NCBI GenBank assembly: GCA_002685655.1
Contig: NYXM01000083.1
Coordinates: 1-9,448 of the forward strand
Length of the DNA stretch: 9,448 nt
DNA from: Planctomycetaceae bacterium
Lineage (GTDB): Bacteria; Planctomycetota; Planctomycetia; Pirellulales; Pirellulaceae
Direction of reading: 5' to 3'
The position numbers and the translations under genes are program-made. Positions 1 to 6,442 of this stretch are shown piece by piece. The notes beneath the pieces are model-generated. The model did no database searches. It was not told the origin of the DNA and saw only the letters and a program-made list of their open reading frames with translations. Numbering within the stretch: the first letter of the stretch is position 1; each line of letters opens with the position of its first letter.

Positions 1-3000
1 AATCGCGTCGTTCTTGGGATCCTGAGTCAGCTGCGAAATAATAAACTCGAAGACTGGTCCACCGACATTAAACGCGGTTCCCGTCGTCGTGCCGGCCACG
101 TCGATCCCGTCAGCGAATCCACTGGGTTGCATTTCGTAGACTGCGTAGCTGCCACCTCGCAATCCAGCGAATTCGTAGAAGCCGTTCGCGTCGGTCGTCG
201 CCCTGATCGGTCCGGGCTCATAGAGGCCAGGTAGTGCTTCGCTGGCATCAATGACAACGCCCGTCAGACCGTCGCGCAATTCAATGACGACACCAGCGAT
301 GGGCGTATCGTCCGGTGTGCGAATCCCGTCACGCAGCTCGGCCAAGTTCGCCAGGAGCTTTCCGTCTTTGGTTTCAATGGCGTCGCCATCTTGGAAGACA
401 TATCCAGACAATTGCGACGGGGGAGCTTCGCAAAAAGTGTAACCGACCAATTCGTCGCCAGAGAGAATCATGATCTGGCCAATCACGTCATCAACGCGAA
501 TGTCACCGCCTCGGTTTCCGGCGCGCTGGCCAACGTGGAATAGCCCGTCGGGCTGAATCTCCCGCACCGAATACACACCAGGGCGGAGAGCGTCAAACCG
601 ATACGAACCGTCGTCGGCCGTCTTACGCGTTGCCACCACGTTGCCATCGGCGTCCAGTAACTCGACGATGACGTTGGACAGCGGCGAGTCACCTTCATCG
701 AACAGACAGTTGCGGTTGGGATCAGTGTGTACAAAACCAGTGATACTGGCCAATTGAATCTCGCCAAAATCGTAGTCGATGCCCATGTCGCCCGGTTGTA
801 GAACAACGTTGCCAATCCGGTCGTTTGTGGCGACTCCGCGGGTCTGACCCGCGACAGAGCCTGCCGAATCTTGTCCGTCTATCCAGCCGTTGGGTTGAGT
901 TTGCACAACCGAGTAGGTTCCGCTCAACAGATTCTGGAACTTGTAGCTGCCGTCGCTGCCGGTCGTCGTGGTGGCTACCAAGGTGCCGGCGCCCGTTCGC
1001 AGCTCAATCACAACATTGGAAATCGGGGATTCGCCGGATTCGAGTATGCCGTTGTCATTGGCATCGTGAAACACCGAGCCTTCCAGCGACGCCGGCAGGT
1101 GCTCACAGAAGTTGAAATTGATGGCAGACTGACCGGAACTCATCGCAATTCCACTCAGCAGGTTCAAAGCCTCCGACCCGATCGTCACACCGTCGATTGT
1201 GCCGACGCGTTGTCCACCTTCAAGGTATCCTCGAGGCTGAATCTCGCGTACCGAATAAGTTCCTGGCCGCAGGCCGTCGAATTGGTATGAACCGTCATTC
1301 CTGGTCGGCTGTGTTGACAGGATCTTGCCGTCCCTATCCAGAAGCTCGACGCTGACGTTGGCCAGCGGCCTATCATCGGCATCGAATACGCAGTTGCGAT
1401 TGGGGTCCGTGTGGACGAGACCAGAAATACTGGACAGTTGAATCTCGCCGAAATCGTAGTCGATTCCGGCATCACCCGGTTTTAGAACCACTGTGCCGAT
1501 GCGATCGTTTGTAACGACACCTCGGCGCTGGCCCGCAACGGTGCCGGCAATGTCATGTCCGTCGGTCCATCCGGACGGCTGAACTTCGACAACCGTGTAG
1601 GTGCCCGCCAGCAAGTTCTGAAACTGGTAGCTGCCGTCGCTCTTCGTCTGTGCGAAGGCGCTCGCCGCACCGGCCTCGTTCCGAAGTTCGACCGACACAT
1701 CGGCGATCGGCTCGTCGTCCGCATCGCGGACGCCATCATCATTGAAGTCATGAAATACATTTCCAGCCAGTGACGCCGGTTGGTGTTCGCAAAAATCAAA
1801 GTTGATGCCCGCCTGATTCGATGCCAATCCGATCTGGCGAAAGGCGTCTTGTTCAGATAAACCAACCGTGCTGCCGGCGACCGTCCCCAGATGTTCACCG
1901 CCGTTGAGGAGTCCAGCCGGTTGCACTTCCACCACTGAATAGACGCCAGGGCGAAGATTATCGAACAGGTAATCGCCGTCGGAGTTCGTTGTCGTTTCTT
2001 CAATCTGATTTCCCTGCGCGTCCAGAAGGCGCAAGACGACGCCGGCCAGCGGCACCTGGTCTGTCGTGTTGCCAAAGCAATTACCGTCGTCGTCAGACAG
2101 GTGTACGTTACCGCTGATTGACGACGGCCCGGCCTCGGCAAAGTCCATGTCGATCGCATGTTGGTCGCCCAACGGTATCGCGATGCTCGTCAACACATCG
2201 GGGTCTCCGCCGACGACACCCACCGGTCTGCCATCCACGGAACCGGCAACTGCGCCAACGCTGAACAGTCCATTCGGCTGAACTTCACGAACCTGGTAGA
2301 CGCCAGGTCTCAGATCCAGCTCCAAGCCAAACTCGTAATCGCCATTGGCGTCAGTTTGCGTCGTAAGGCCTGTCGACTCGTAGGAACCACCAACTTGTTG
2401 CCACAGTTGTAGCTCGACATTGGCGATGCCGGGATCGCCGGCGTCTTGATTCAAGTCGACATCTTGATCCAAGTAAACCGTTCCAGAAACCGTCACGGGC
2501 ATTATCTGTTGGTGCAGTTCGACGAAGGCCCCATCAGACCGATCGCGTTTTCCGCCACTGTCGTCCGCCGGCAGGTCCAATCCACTGGCCACCAAGGCGT
2601 CGTCGTACCGATTACGAAACGTCGCCGAGCCTGAGACATCGAAATAGCGGTCTGCTGTAAACTCGGCCCGCAACAGCGATCCCTGGAACTCGACGCCCGA
2701 AGCGATCGGGTCCAGTTCGTCATTTGCCAGTTCCAAATTGGTTTGCTGCGGATCAAAGCCCTCGACTTCATCGACGTCAATACTGAACACTAGATGGTCG
2801 CCAGCCTGAAAGCCGACCAGATCCACGACCAACTGATGCCCACCGTCAGCAACCGTTGCTGTCACGCCGGCACTCGGGTCCTGGCTGGTAAGCTCGAGCA
2901 GTGTAAACGGCAGAGACTCATCAGCGCCTAGACCGCCCGGTTCGGTATCAAAGATCATGTCGCCCTGGCCCATTCCCGGCGTGCCTTGGTCTCCATCAAT

Positions 3001-3258
3001 GATCAGCCGCGTCAATTCAGTATTGGCCGCCCCGCCTTGAAAAGTGATCTCGAAAGTGTCGCCATGCTGGTCTCCCCCAAGGTCTTCCTCAAAGTAAGTG
3101 GCTCCGATTTGCAGCGGATCGGCGTCGAGCATACGACGCGGCTCCATCGTCTCGAAGAAACATCGGCGCAATGAACCGTGATTCACAATCTGCTTCGATG
3201 ATCGTTCTACTTTTCGACCTCGCCTAGCCAGACGCGACAGCTTTGCCAGCAACCCCAC
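1..3258 (-). CDS. Giant SdrD_B-repeat surface protein with LEPR-XLL-type N-terminus (partial, 3' end outside window)
   Basis: The frame is open for 1086 codons to the window edge. I chose the GTG at 3258 because a strong Shine-Dalgarno (GGAGGTG, 3269-3263) precedes it by 4 bases and no better start lies upstream. Residues 1-50 are basic and lack a hydrophobic core, but carry MEPRRMLDAD at 38-47. That matches the LEPR-XLL motif near the N-terminus of many large planctomycete extracellular proteins. Residues 51-250 are an acidic, probably beta-rich non-repeat region. From about 255 onward there are seven SdrD_B/Cna-B-like domains of about 110 aa (255-376, 378-492, 494-606, 608-720, 722-834, 836-945, 947 to the edge). 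Each has an SGxVxxD opening with an Asp/Asn-rich loop, a DGxYxF strand, and a GxYxVxExQPxG strand. SdrD_B domains are calcium-stabilised beta-sandwich stalks in surface adhesins. A structural or adhesive cell-surface role is inferred. Anchor and C-terminal domains are not visible. Confidence 0.9.
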   Translation of the reverse strand, partial: MGLLAKLSRLARRGRKVERSSKQIVNHGSLRRCFFETMEPRRMLDADPLQIGATYFEEDLGGDQHGDTFEITFQGGAANTELTRLIIDGDQGTPGMGQGDMIFDTEPGGLGADESLPFTLLELTSQDPSAGVTATVADGGHQLVVDLVGFQAGDHLVFSIDVDEVEGFDPQQTNLELANDELDPIASGVEFQGSLLRAEFTADRYFDVSGSATFRNRYDDALVASGLDLPADDSGGKRDRSDGAFVELHQQIMPVTVSGTVYLDQDVDLNQDAGDPGIANVELQLWQQVGGSYESTGLTTQTDANGDYEFGLELDLRPGVYQVREVQPNGLFSVGAVAGSVDGRPVGVVGGDPDVLTSIAIPLGDQHAIDMDFAEAGPSSISGNVHLSDDDGNCFGNTTDQVPLAGVVLRLLDAQGNQIEETTTNSDGDYLFDNLRPGVYSVVEVQPAGLLNGGEHLGTVAGSTVGLSEQDAFRQIGLASNQAGINFDFCEHQPASLAGNVFHDFNDDGVRDADDEPIADVSVELRNEAGAASAFAQTKSDGSYQFQNLLAGTYTVVEVQPSGWTDGHDIAGTVAGQRRGVVTNDRIGTVVLKPGDAGIDYDFGEIQLSSISGLVHTDPNRNCVFDADDRPLANVSVELLDRDGKILSTQPTRNDGSYQFDGLRPGTYSVREIQPRGYLEGGQRVGTIDGVTIGSEALNLLSGIAMSSGQSAINFNFCEHLPASLEGSVFHDANDNGILESGESPISNVVIELRTGAGTLVATTTTGSDGSYKFQNLLSGTYSVVQTQPNGWIDGQDSAGSVAGQTRGVATNDRIGNVVLQPGDMGIDYDFGEIQLASITGFVHTDPNRNCLFDEGDSPLSNVIVELLDADGNVVATRKTADDGSYRFDALRPGVYSVREIQPDGLFHVGQRAGNRGGDIRVDDVIGQIMILSGDELVGYTFCEAPPSQLSGYVFQDGDAIETKDGKLLANLAELRDGIRTPDDTPIAGVVIELRDGLTGVVIDASEALPGLYEPGPIRATTDANGFYEFAGLRGGSYAVYEMQPSGFADGIDVAGTTTGTAFNVGGPVFEFIISQLTQDPKNDAI
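424..2496 (-). repeat. Tandem SdrD_B repeat array with a two-domain (A+B) higher-order period of 684 bases
   Basis: Six full domains lie head to tail: 2496-2131, 2127-1783, 1779-1441, 1437-1099, 1095-757 and 753-424; a seventh, more divergent domain starts at 420. They alternate between two types. A-type domains open with VFHDxND and end in DYDFGEIQ. B-type domains open with VHTDPNRNC (or the related VHLSDDDGNC) and end in FCEH or FCEA. Equivalent points in the third and fifth, and in the fourth and sixth, domains are exactly 684 bases (228 codons) apart. The third and fifth domains are about 65% identical at protein level by my hand count, and the DNA is also visibly similar. This fits duplication of a two-domain unit followed by divergence. 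The first and second domains look like an older, more diverged pair. Confidence 0.85.
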
Positions 3259-3262
3259 GATT

Positions 3263-3269
3263 CACCTCC
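3263..3269 (-). promoter_or_regulatory. Ribosome binding site fixing the GTG start of the repeat protein
   Basis: GGAGGTG on the minus strand ends four bases before the GTG at 3258. It is the strongest Shine-Dalgarno match in the window, and it is the reason to accept a GTG start rather than an internal ATG. The first internal ATG (residue 38) lies inside the LEPR-type motif and would remove the conserved N-terminal element. Confidence 0.75.
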
Positions 3270-3278
3270 GTGTGAAAA

Positions 3279-3383
3279 CTATCTCTGCCAAATGGCGGTG
3301 TTGTTTCGAAGTTGTTTGGGAATTCGCCAATTGCGTGGATTGTCTTCAACGCTGTTTGGCAGCTTCTTCACTTCTTCGTTCAT
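3279..3383 (-). CDS. Candidate small ORF (34 aa) immediately upstream of the SdrD_B gene
   Basis: An ATG-to-TAG frame of 34 residues lies in the gap between the WD40 gene and the giant repeat gene, ending 20 bases before the GTG. The peptide begins MNEEVKKLPNS, is hydrophilic and charged, holds two Trp residues, and has no membrane segment or cysteine. A weak AGGG lies about 10 bases before the ATG. Its placement would allow a leader-peptide or translational-coupling role for the downstream gene, but that is inference. I do not recognise the sequence. At this length an open frame could be chance, and no coding statistics were run. Confidence 0.25.
   Translation of the reverse strand: MNEEVKKLPNSVEDNPRNWRIPKQLRNNTAIWQR
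3285..3362. repeat. 8-base inverted repeat across the SdrD_B gene leader
   Basis: CTGCCAAA at 3285-3292 and TTTGGCAG at 3355-3362 are exact reverse complements separated by 62 bases. They lie in the transcribed leader or promoter region of the repeat gene, inside the candidate small ORF. The spacing is too wide for a simple terminator. It could be paired operator half-sites, a long-range RNA stem, or chance. Confidence 0.2.
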
Positions 3384-3410
3384 CAAAATCAACCCTGACG
3401 CTGTGAGCGA

Positions 3411-4472
3411 CTAACGATTCTCGAAGATTTCCGTTCTTCCGATTCGAACCGATGGAGTCTGCACTTCGCGGGTAGCACTATTTTGGAGTCGCCAGATCCG
3501 CACGGTGGCATCGAAGCCCGCCGAGATCAACGTTTCACCGCGGTAGACCAGCGCCATCACCGACCCCGTGTGTCCAAAAAGTTTCGCCACTTCCTGTCGC
3601 GTATCGAGATCCCAGATCCGAATGACATTGTCGCTGCCACCGGTGGCCAGACGATTTGGTCCAACGAACGCCACGGACATCACCTTGGCCGTACCACGGG
3701 GGAACATAAACTCGTCGCTGCCGTTGACTGATGCGATACGTACGCGTCTATCATCACTGCACGACGCCAACCAGTTCCCATCTGGCGAGAATGTCAGGTC
3801 GCGGATCCGCAGGCGGTGTGCTGACGTTTCGCCTCGAATCTTGCCGGACGCAGGCTCCCAAATTCGAATCTTGCCATTGCGTCCACCACCGGCCATGAGA
3901 TTTGCCGTTGGCGAAAAGGCAATCGCGCGCATGTCGTTGCACGGGCACTGCAATTCGAGCAACCGCTCGCCCGTACGCGTGTCGAAGAACCGCAACGGCT
4001 CGTTGAATCCAACGCACGCCAACTGCGACGTGCCGGGTCGAAAGGCAACCGCACTGAGTGCTCCGTCGCCATGCATGAGTTCCCGAAGCGGTTGGGATGT
4101 TTCGTCGCTCCAGAGTAGCACTCGCCCATCGTTGCCGGCCGAGGCGAGTTGGCTTCCGTCAGACGAGAAACAAAGCGAACGCACCCAGTCTGTATGTCCG
4201 ACCAGTCGCTGAATCACTCGTTGATCGGCAAGGTGCCAAACGCGGATCGCATGATCGTCACCGGCAATCGCCAGTCGTCGACCTGCTGGGTCGAGCGTTA
4301 CAGCGACCGCGACGGGGCGCGCACCGGCCGACCTGGCAGGCTGTAATTCAATAATCTCATTCGACCAGTTGACCGACTGCGCAGCCACGGGGGATGCGGC
4401 CAATCCACTAACCGAAATCACGATTCCGAGGCTAACGGTTTTGAGACACCGTATGGCAGGTGAAATCACCAT
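3411..4472 (-). CDS. Exported WD40-repeat (seven-bladed beta-propeller) protein
   Basis: The product is 353 aa from the ATG at 4472, which has AAAGGA 8 bases upstream. A longer frame begins with TTG at 4544, but it would bury a textbook Sec signal peptide. From the ATG, residues 1-31 show a basic residue, a hydrophobic core (VSLGIVISVSGLAA) and an AxA-type site, with predicted cleavage before Gln32. Seven WD-type blades follow at about 54-81, 90-123, 139-165, 181-207, 223-249, 264-289 and 304-330. They show GH dipeptides and [ILV]RIW-type ends (for example GHTDWV, IRIWDL, VRIWRL), enough for one closed propeller and little else. Such propellers are protein-binding scaffolds; there is no catalytic domain. 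The protein should act outside the cytoplasm, and its partner is unknown. A CxC pair (C176, C178) sits between blades 3 and 4. The gene precedes the giant surface-protein gene on the same strand with a 152-base gap. Confidence 0.88.
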   Translation of the reverse strand: MVISPAIRCLKTVSLGIVISVSGLAASPVAAQSVNWSNEIIELQPARSAGARPVAVAVTLDPAGRRLAIAGDDHAIRVWHLADQRVIQRLVGHTDWVRSLCFSSDGSQLASAGNDGRVLLWSDETSQPLRELMHGDGALSAVAFRPGTSQLACVGFNEPLRFFDTRTGERLLELQCPCNDMRAIAFSPTANLMAGGGRNGKIRIWEPASGKIRGETSAHRLRIRDLTFSPDGNWLASCSDDRRVRIASVNGSDEFMFPRGTAKVMSVAFVGPNRLATGGSDNVIRIWDLDTRQEVAKLFGHTGSVMALVYRGETLISAGFDATVRIWRLQNSATREVQTPSVRIGRTEIFENR

Positions 4473-4535
4473 CCTTATTTTCCTTTGATCGCGTTTGTCG
4501 TTTCCGTCGACTACGATCGCGCGCAACAGCCGCTT

Positions 4536-4555
4536 GATAGTCAAAATGTACTATC
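4536..4555. promoter_or_regulatory. Inverted repeat upstream of the WD40 gene (possible operator)
   Basis: GATAGT and ACTATC form perfect 6-base arms around an 8-base AT-rich spacer, about 64 bases upstream of the WD40 ATG. Position and symmetry are suitable for a dimeric regulator site. No regulator gene is visible nearby, and a 6-base palindrome can arise by chance. Confidence 0.25.
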
Positions 4556-4788
4556 GGCGCATTGCATAGAACCGCTATAGGCGAACCGCGGAGACTGCGA
4601 AGACGGGCGCGTTTTGGAGGAGTTCCGAGCTTGGTAGGTTATGACGATTCCACCGACTTGCGCGACTGCGGCAATTTCGCTCACGCAGTTGGGGAGCAGA
4701 CGGAGGACACTCGTGCCCTCAACTCGTGCGCGGCGTCACTTCCAAAATGACCAACGTGAAGCGGCAAACGACCTCGAGTGGGTCGCCG
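4556..4788. other. Intergenic region between gltA and the WD40 gene, no gene seen
   Basis: Together with the WD40 leader this makes a 316-base gap between the gltA stop and the WD40 start. A plus-strand frame at 4562-4750 begins with TTG, is Arg-rich, resembles no family I know and lacks a ribosome binding site. I found no tRNA-like fold and no clear hairpin plus T-run terminator. The WD40 promoter presumably lies here, but I cannot point to convincing -35/-10 boxes. Confidence 0.5.
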
Positions 4789-6072
4789 TCAACGGTCTTT
4801 GATGTCAACAAACTCGCGGACATTGTTGCCCGTATAAACCTGCCGTGGCCGACAAATGCGTTTGCTCGCTGAACGGTGCATTTCGGTCCAATGGGCAATC
4901 CACCCAGGCAGGCGTCCCATCGCAAATAACACCGTGAACATCTGCTGCGGAATGCCAAGCGCGCGATAGATAACACCCGAGTAAAAATCGACGTTCGGAT
5001 ATAGCTTTCGTTCGACGAAGTACGGATCGCTCAACGCCACTTCTTCCAGCTGCTGTGCGACGTCAAACAACGGATCCGCCAGATCCATTTTTGCCAACAG
5101 CTTGTCACAGGCCGTCTTGATGATCTTGGCGCGAGGGTCGTAGTTCTTGTAGACCCGGTGTCCGAAGCCCATCAAGCGAAAACCGCTCGTCTTGTCCTTC
5201 GCCATATCGACAAACTTCTTGACGTTGCCACCGTCGGCAATGATGTTTTCGAGCATATTCACGCAGGCTTCATTGGCACCGCCGTGCAACGGTCCCCACA
5301 GCGCGCATATGCCGGCGGCAATCGATGCAAACAGGTTGGAGTTCGCCGAACCGACCATTCGCACCGTGCTGGTACTGCAGTTCTGCTCGTGATCCGCGTG
5401 TACGATTAGCAACATGTTCAATGCCGCCACAGCATCGGCGTCGATCTCGTACGGTTCGCTGGGAACCGCAAACATCATCTGCAGGAAATTCTCGCAATAC
5501 GTAAGATCGTTTTGTGGATAGATGAATGGCTGGCCAATCGATTTCTTGTAACTGTATGCGGCGATTGTAGGCAGCTTAGCAAAGAGACGGTGGATGCAAA
5601 CCATCGCCTGCTCTTCGTCCATCGGGTCCAACGAGTCTTGATAGAACGTGGACAATCCACCGACGACCGAAGATAAGATGGCCATCGGATGTGCGTCGCG
5701 AGGAAAACCGTTGTAGAACGACCGCATGTCCTCGTGCAGCATCGTGTGGCGACGAATCGACATCCGGAATTCATGCAATTGCTGTTCAGTCGGCAACTCG
5801 CCATGAATCAACAAATAGGAGACTTCGACAAAATCGTGCTGGGCAAGGTCTTCAATCGAGTAGCCTCGATAGCGAAGGATTCCCTGCTCACCATCCAAAT
5901 AGGTGATGTCGCTGGTTGTGGAACCGGTATTCACAAATCCATCGTCGAGCGTGATCAAGCCGGTCTCGGCCCGCAATCGCGAAATATCGATTGCCTGTTC
6001 GTTCTCCGACCCGACGATCAACGGAAGGTCAAGTTCCTGGTCCCCAAACTTCAATTTGGCAGCATCGGCCAT
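4789..6072 (-). CDS. gltA: Citrate synthase, type II (hexameric, GltA-like)
   Basis: Citrate synthase condenses acetyl-CoA with oxaloacetate to citrate, the entry step of the TCA cycle, in the cytoplasm. From the ATG at 6072 the protein is 427 aa, the length of E. coli GltA, and begins MADAAKLKFGD. Catalytic residues are visible: His263 in GPLHGGANEA, His305 in MGFGHRVYKNYDPRA and Asp362 in NVDFYSG. The strongly conserved VHADHEQNCSTSTVR block is at 224-238. The N-terminal beta domain typical of the Gram-negative NADH-sensitive type is present. By alignment from memory, most NADH-site residues are kept (Arg108, His109, Thr110, Tyr144, Arg162, Lys166), but E. coli Cys206 is Ser205 here and Thr204 is Val203. 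An in-frame TTG at 6120 is rejected because its purine-rich tract sits only 2 bases away and the ATG gives the canonical length. The start overlaps the end of the ORF at 6051-6401. Confidence 0.97.
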   Translation of the reverse strand: MADAAKLKFGDQELDLPLIVGSENEQAIDISRLRAETGLITLDDGFVNTGSTTSDITYLDGEQGILRYRGYSIEDLAQHDFVEVSYLLIHGELPTEQQLHEFRMSIRRHTMLHEDMRSFYNGFPRDAHPMAILSSVVGGLSTFYQDSLDPMDEEQAMVCIHRLFAKLPTIAAYSYKKSIGQPFIYPQNDLTYCENFLQMMFAVPSEPYEIDADAVAALNMLLIVHADHEQNCSTSTVRMVGSANSNLFASIAAGICALWGPLHGGANEACVNMLENIIADGGNVKKFVDMAKDKTSGFRLMGFGHRVYKNYDPRAKIIKTACDKLLAKMDLADPLFDVAQQLEEVALSDPYFVERKLYPNVDFYSGVIYRALGIPQQMFTVLFAMGRLPGWIAHWTEMHRSASKRICRPRQVYTGNNVREFVDIKDR

Positions 6073-6401
6073 CGACGGCTCACTTTCCGGGCTTCCCTGA
6101 ATCCTGCTGGAATCGTCCAATACTCCTCTGGCGACAATTTCGCACGAAGTGGCAGTGTACCCGTCACGAAGCTGTTCGGCAATTCGGCAATGTCAAACTC
6201 GGGCGTTTGGGCGAAGCTGTAAATCCAGAGTTGTGGGTGCTCTCCGCTGATTTCGCGATGAATCACGTGTTGCCGCTGCGGTCGCGTGTCACGGATCTCG
6301 TATCTCGCTGGTGGTGGCAAGTTCGACAGCCCGGCGTCCCCCGCATCTGGTTGCAAAGCGAGCGTTAATTGCCAAGAATTGCCTCCCCAGGAACAATGCA
6401 A
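6051..6401 (-). CDS. Hypothetical protein overlapping the start of gltA
   Basis: A 116-codon frame is closed upstream by an in-frame TAA and opens with TTG at 6401. It ends with TGA at 6051, overlapping the first 22 bases of gltA in another frame. It fills nearly all of the 370-base gap between gltA and the divergent gene at 6443. The reading looks protein-like: mixed polar and aromatic residues, third codon positions rich in G/C, and segments such as HPQLWIYSFAQTPEFDIAEL and SPEEYWTIPAGFREARKV. There is no signal peptide, membrane segment or recognisable motif. The start is uncertain: the TTG has no good Shine-Dalgarno. If real, it would be co-transcribed with gltA and its translation could be coupled to gltA initiation. 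I do not recognise a family. The alternative is a non-coding gltA leader. Confidence 0.45.
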   Translation of the reverse strand: MHCSWGGNSWQLTLALQPDAGDAGLSNLPPPARYEIRDTRPQRQHVIHREISGEHPQLWIYSFAQTPEFDIAELPNSFVTGTLPLRAKLSPEEYWTIPAGFREARKVSRRWPMLPN

Positions 6402-6442
6402 TTCTACGAACGCTTATTTAACTCACCATCGAGGCAGTTGAT
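6402..6442. promoter_or_regulatory. Short divergent intergenic region
   Basis: Only 41 bases separate the candidate TTG start of the minus-strand ORF from the ATG of the plus-strand gene at 6443. GAGG at 6431-6434 is the ribosome binding site of the plus-strand gene, 8 bases before its ATG. If the minus-strand ORF is not real, the divergent promoter space extends to 6073. I see no convincing promoter boxes. Confidence 0.35.

Noticed and set aside
1482..2159. 225-codon minus-strand frame and similar frames within 1-3258
   Set aside because: These are out-of-frame shadows of the SdrD_B gene; composition is Arg/Ser/Thr-rich and the repeat domains are in the other minus frame.
3568..4212. 214-codon plus-strand frame
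   Set aside because: Antisense to the WD40 repeats; no ribosome binding site or recognisable domain.
4473..4544. Longer WD40 protein starting with TTG at 4544
   Set aside because: The added 24 residues are charged and precede a perfect signal peptide that starts at the ATG at 4472, which has its own ribosome binding site.
4562..4750. 62-codon plus-strand frame between gltA and the WD40 gene
   Set aside because: TTG start without a ribosome binding site, Arg-rich, no recognisable features; treated as non-coding.
6073..6120. gltA start at TTG 6120
   Set aside because: The purine-rich tract is only two bases from the TTG, and the ATG at 6072 gives the canonical 427-aa length and a typical N-terminus.
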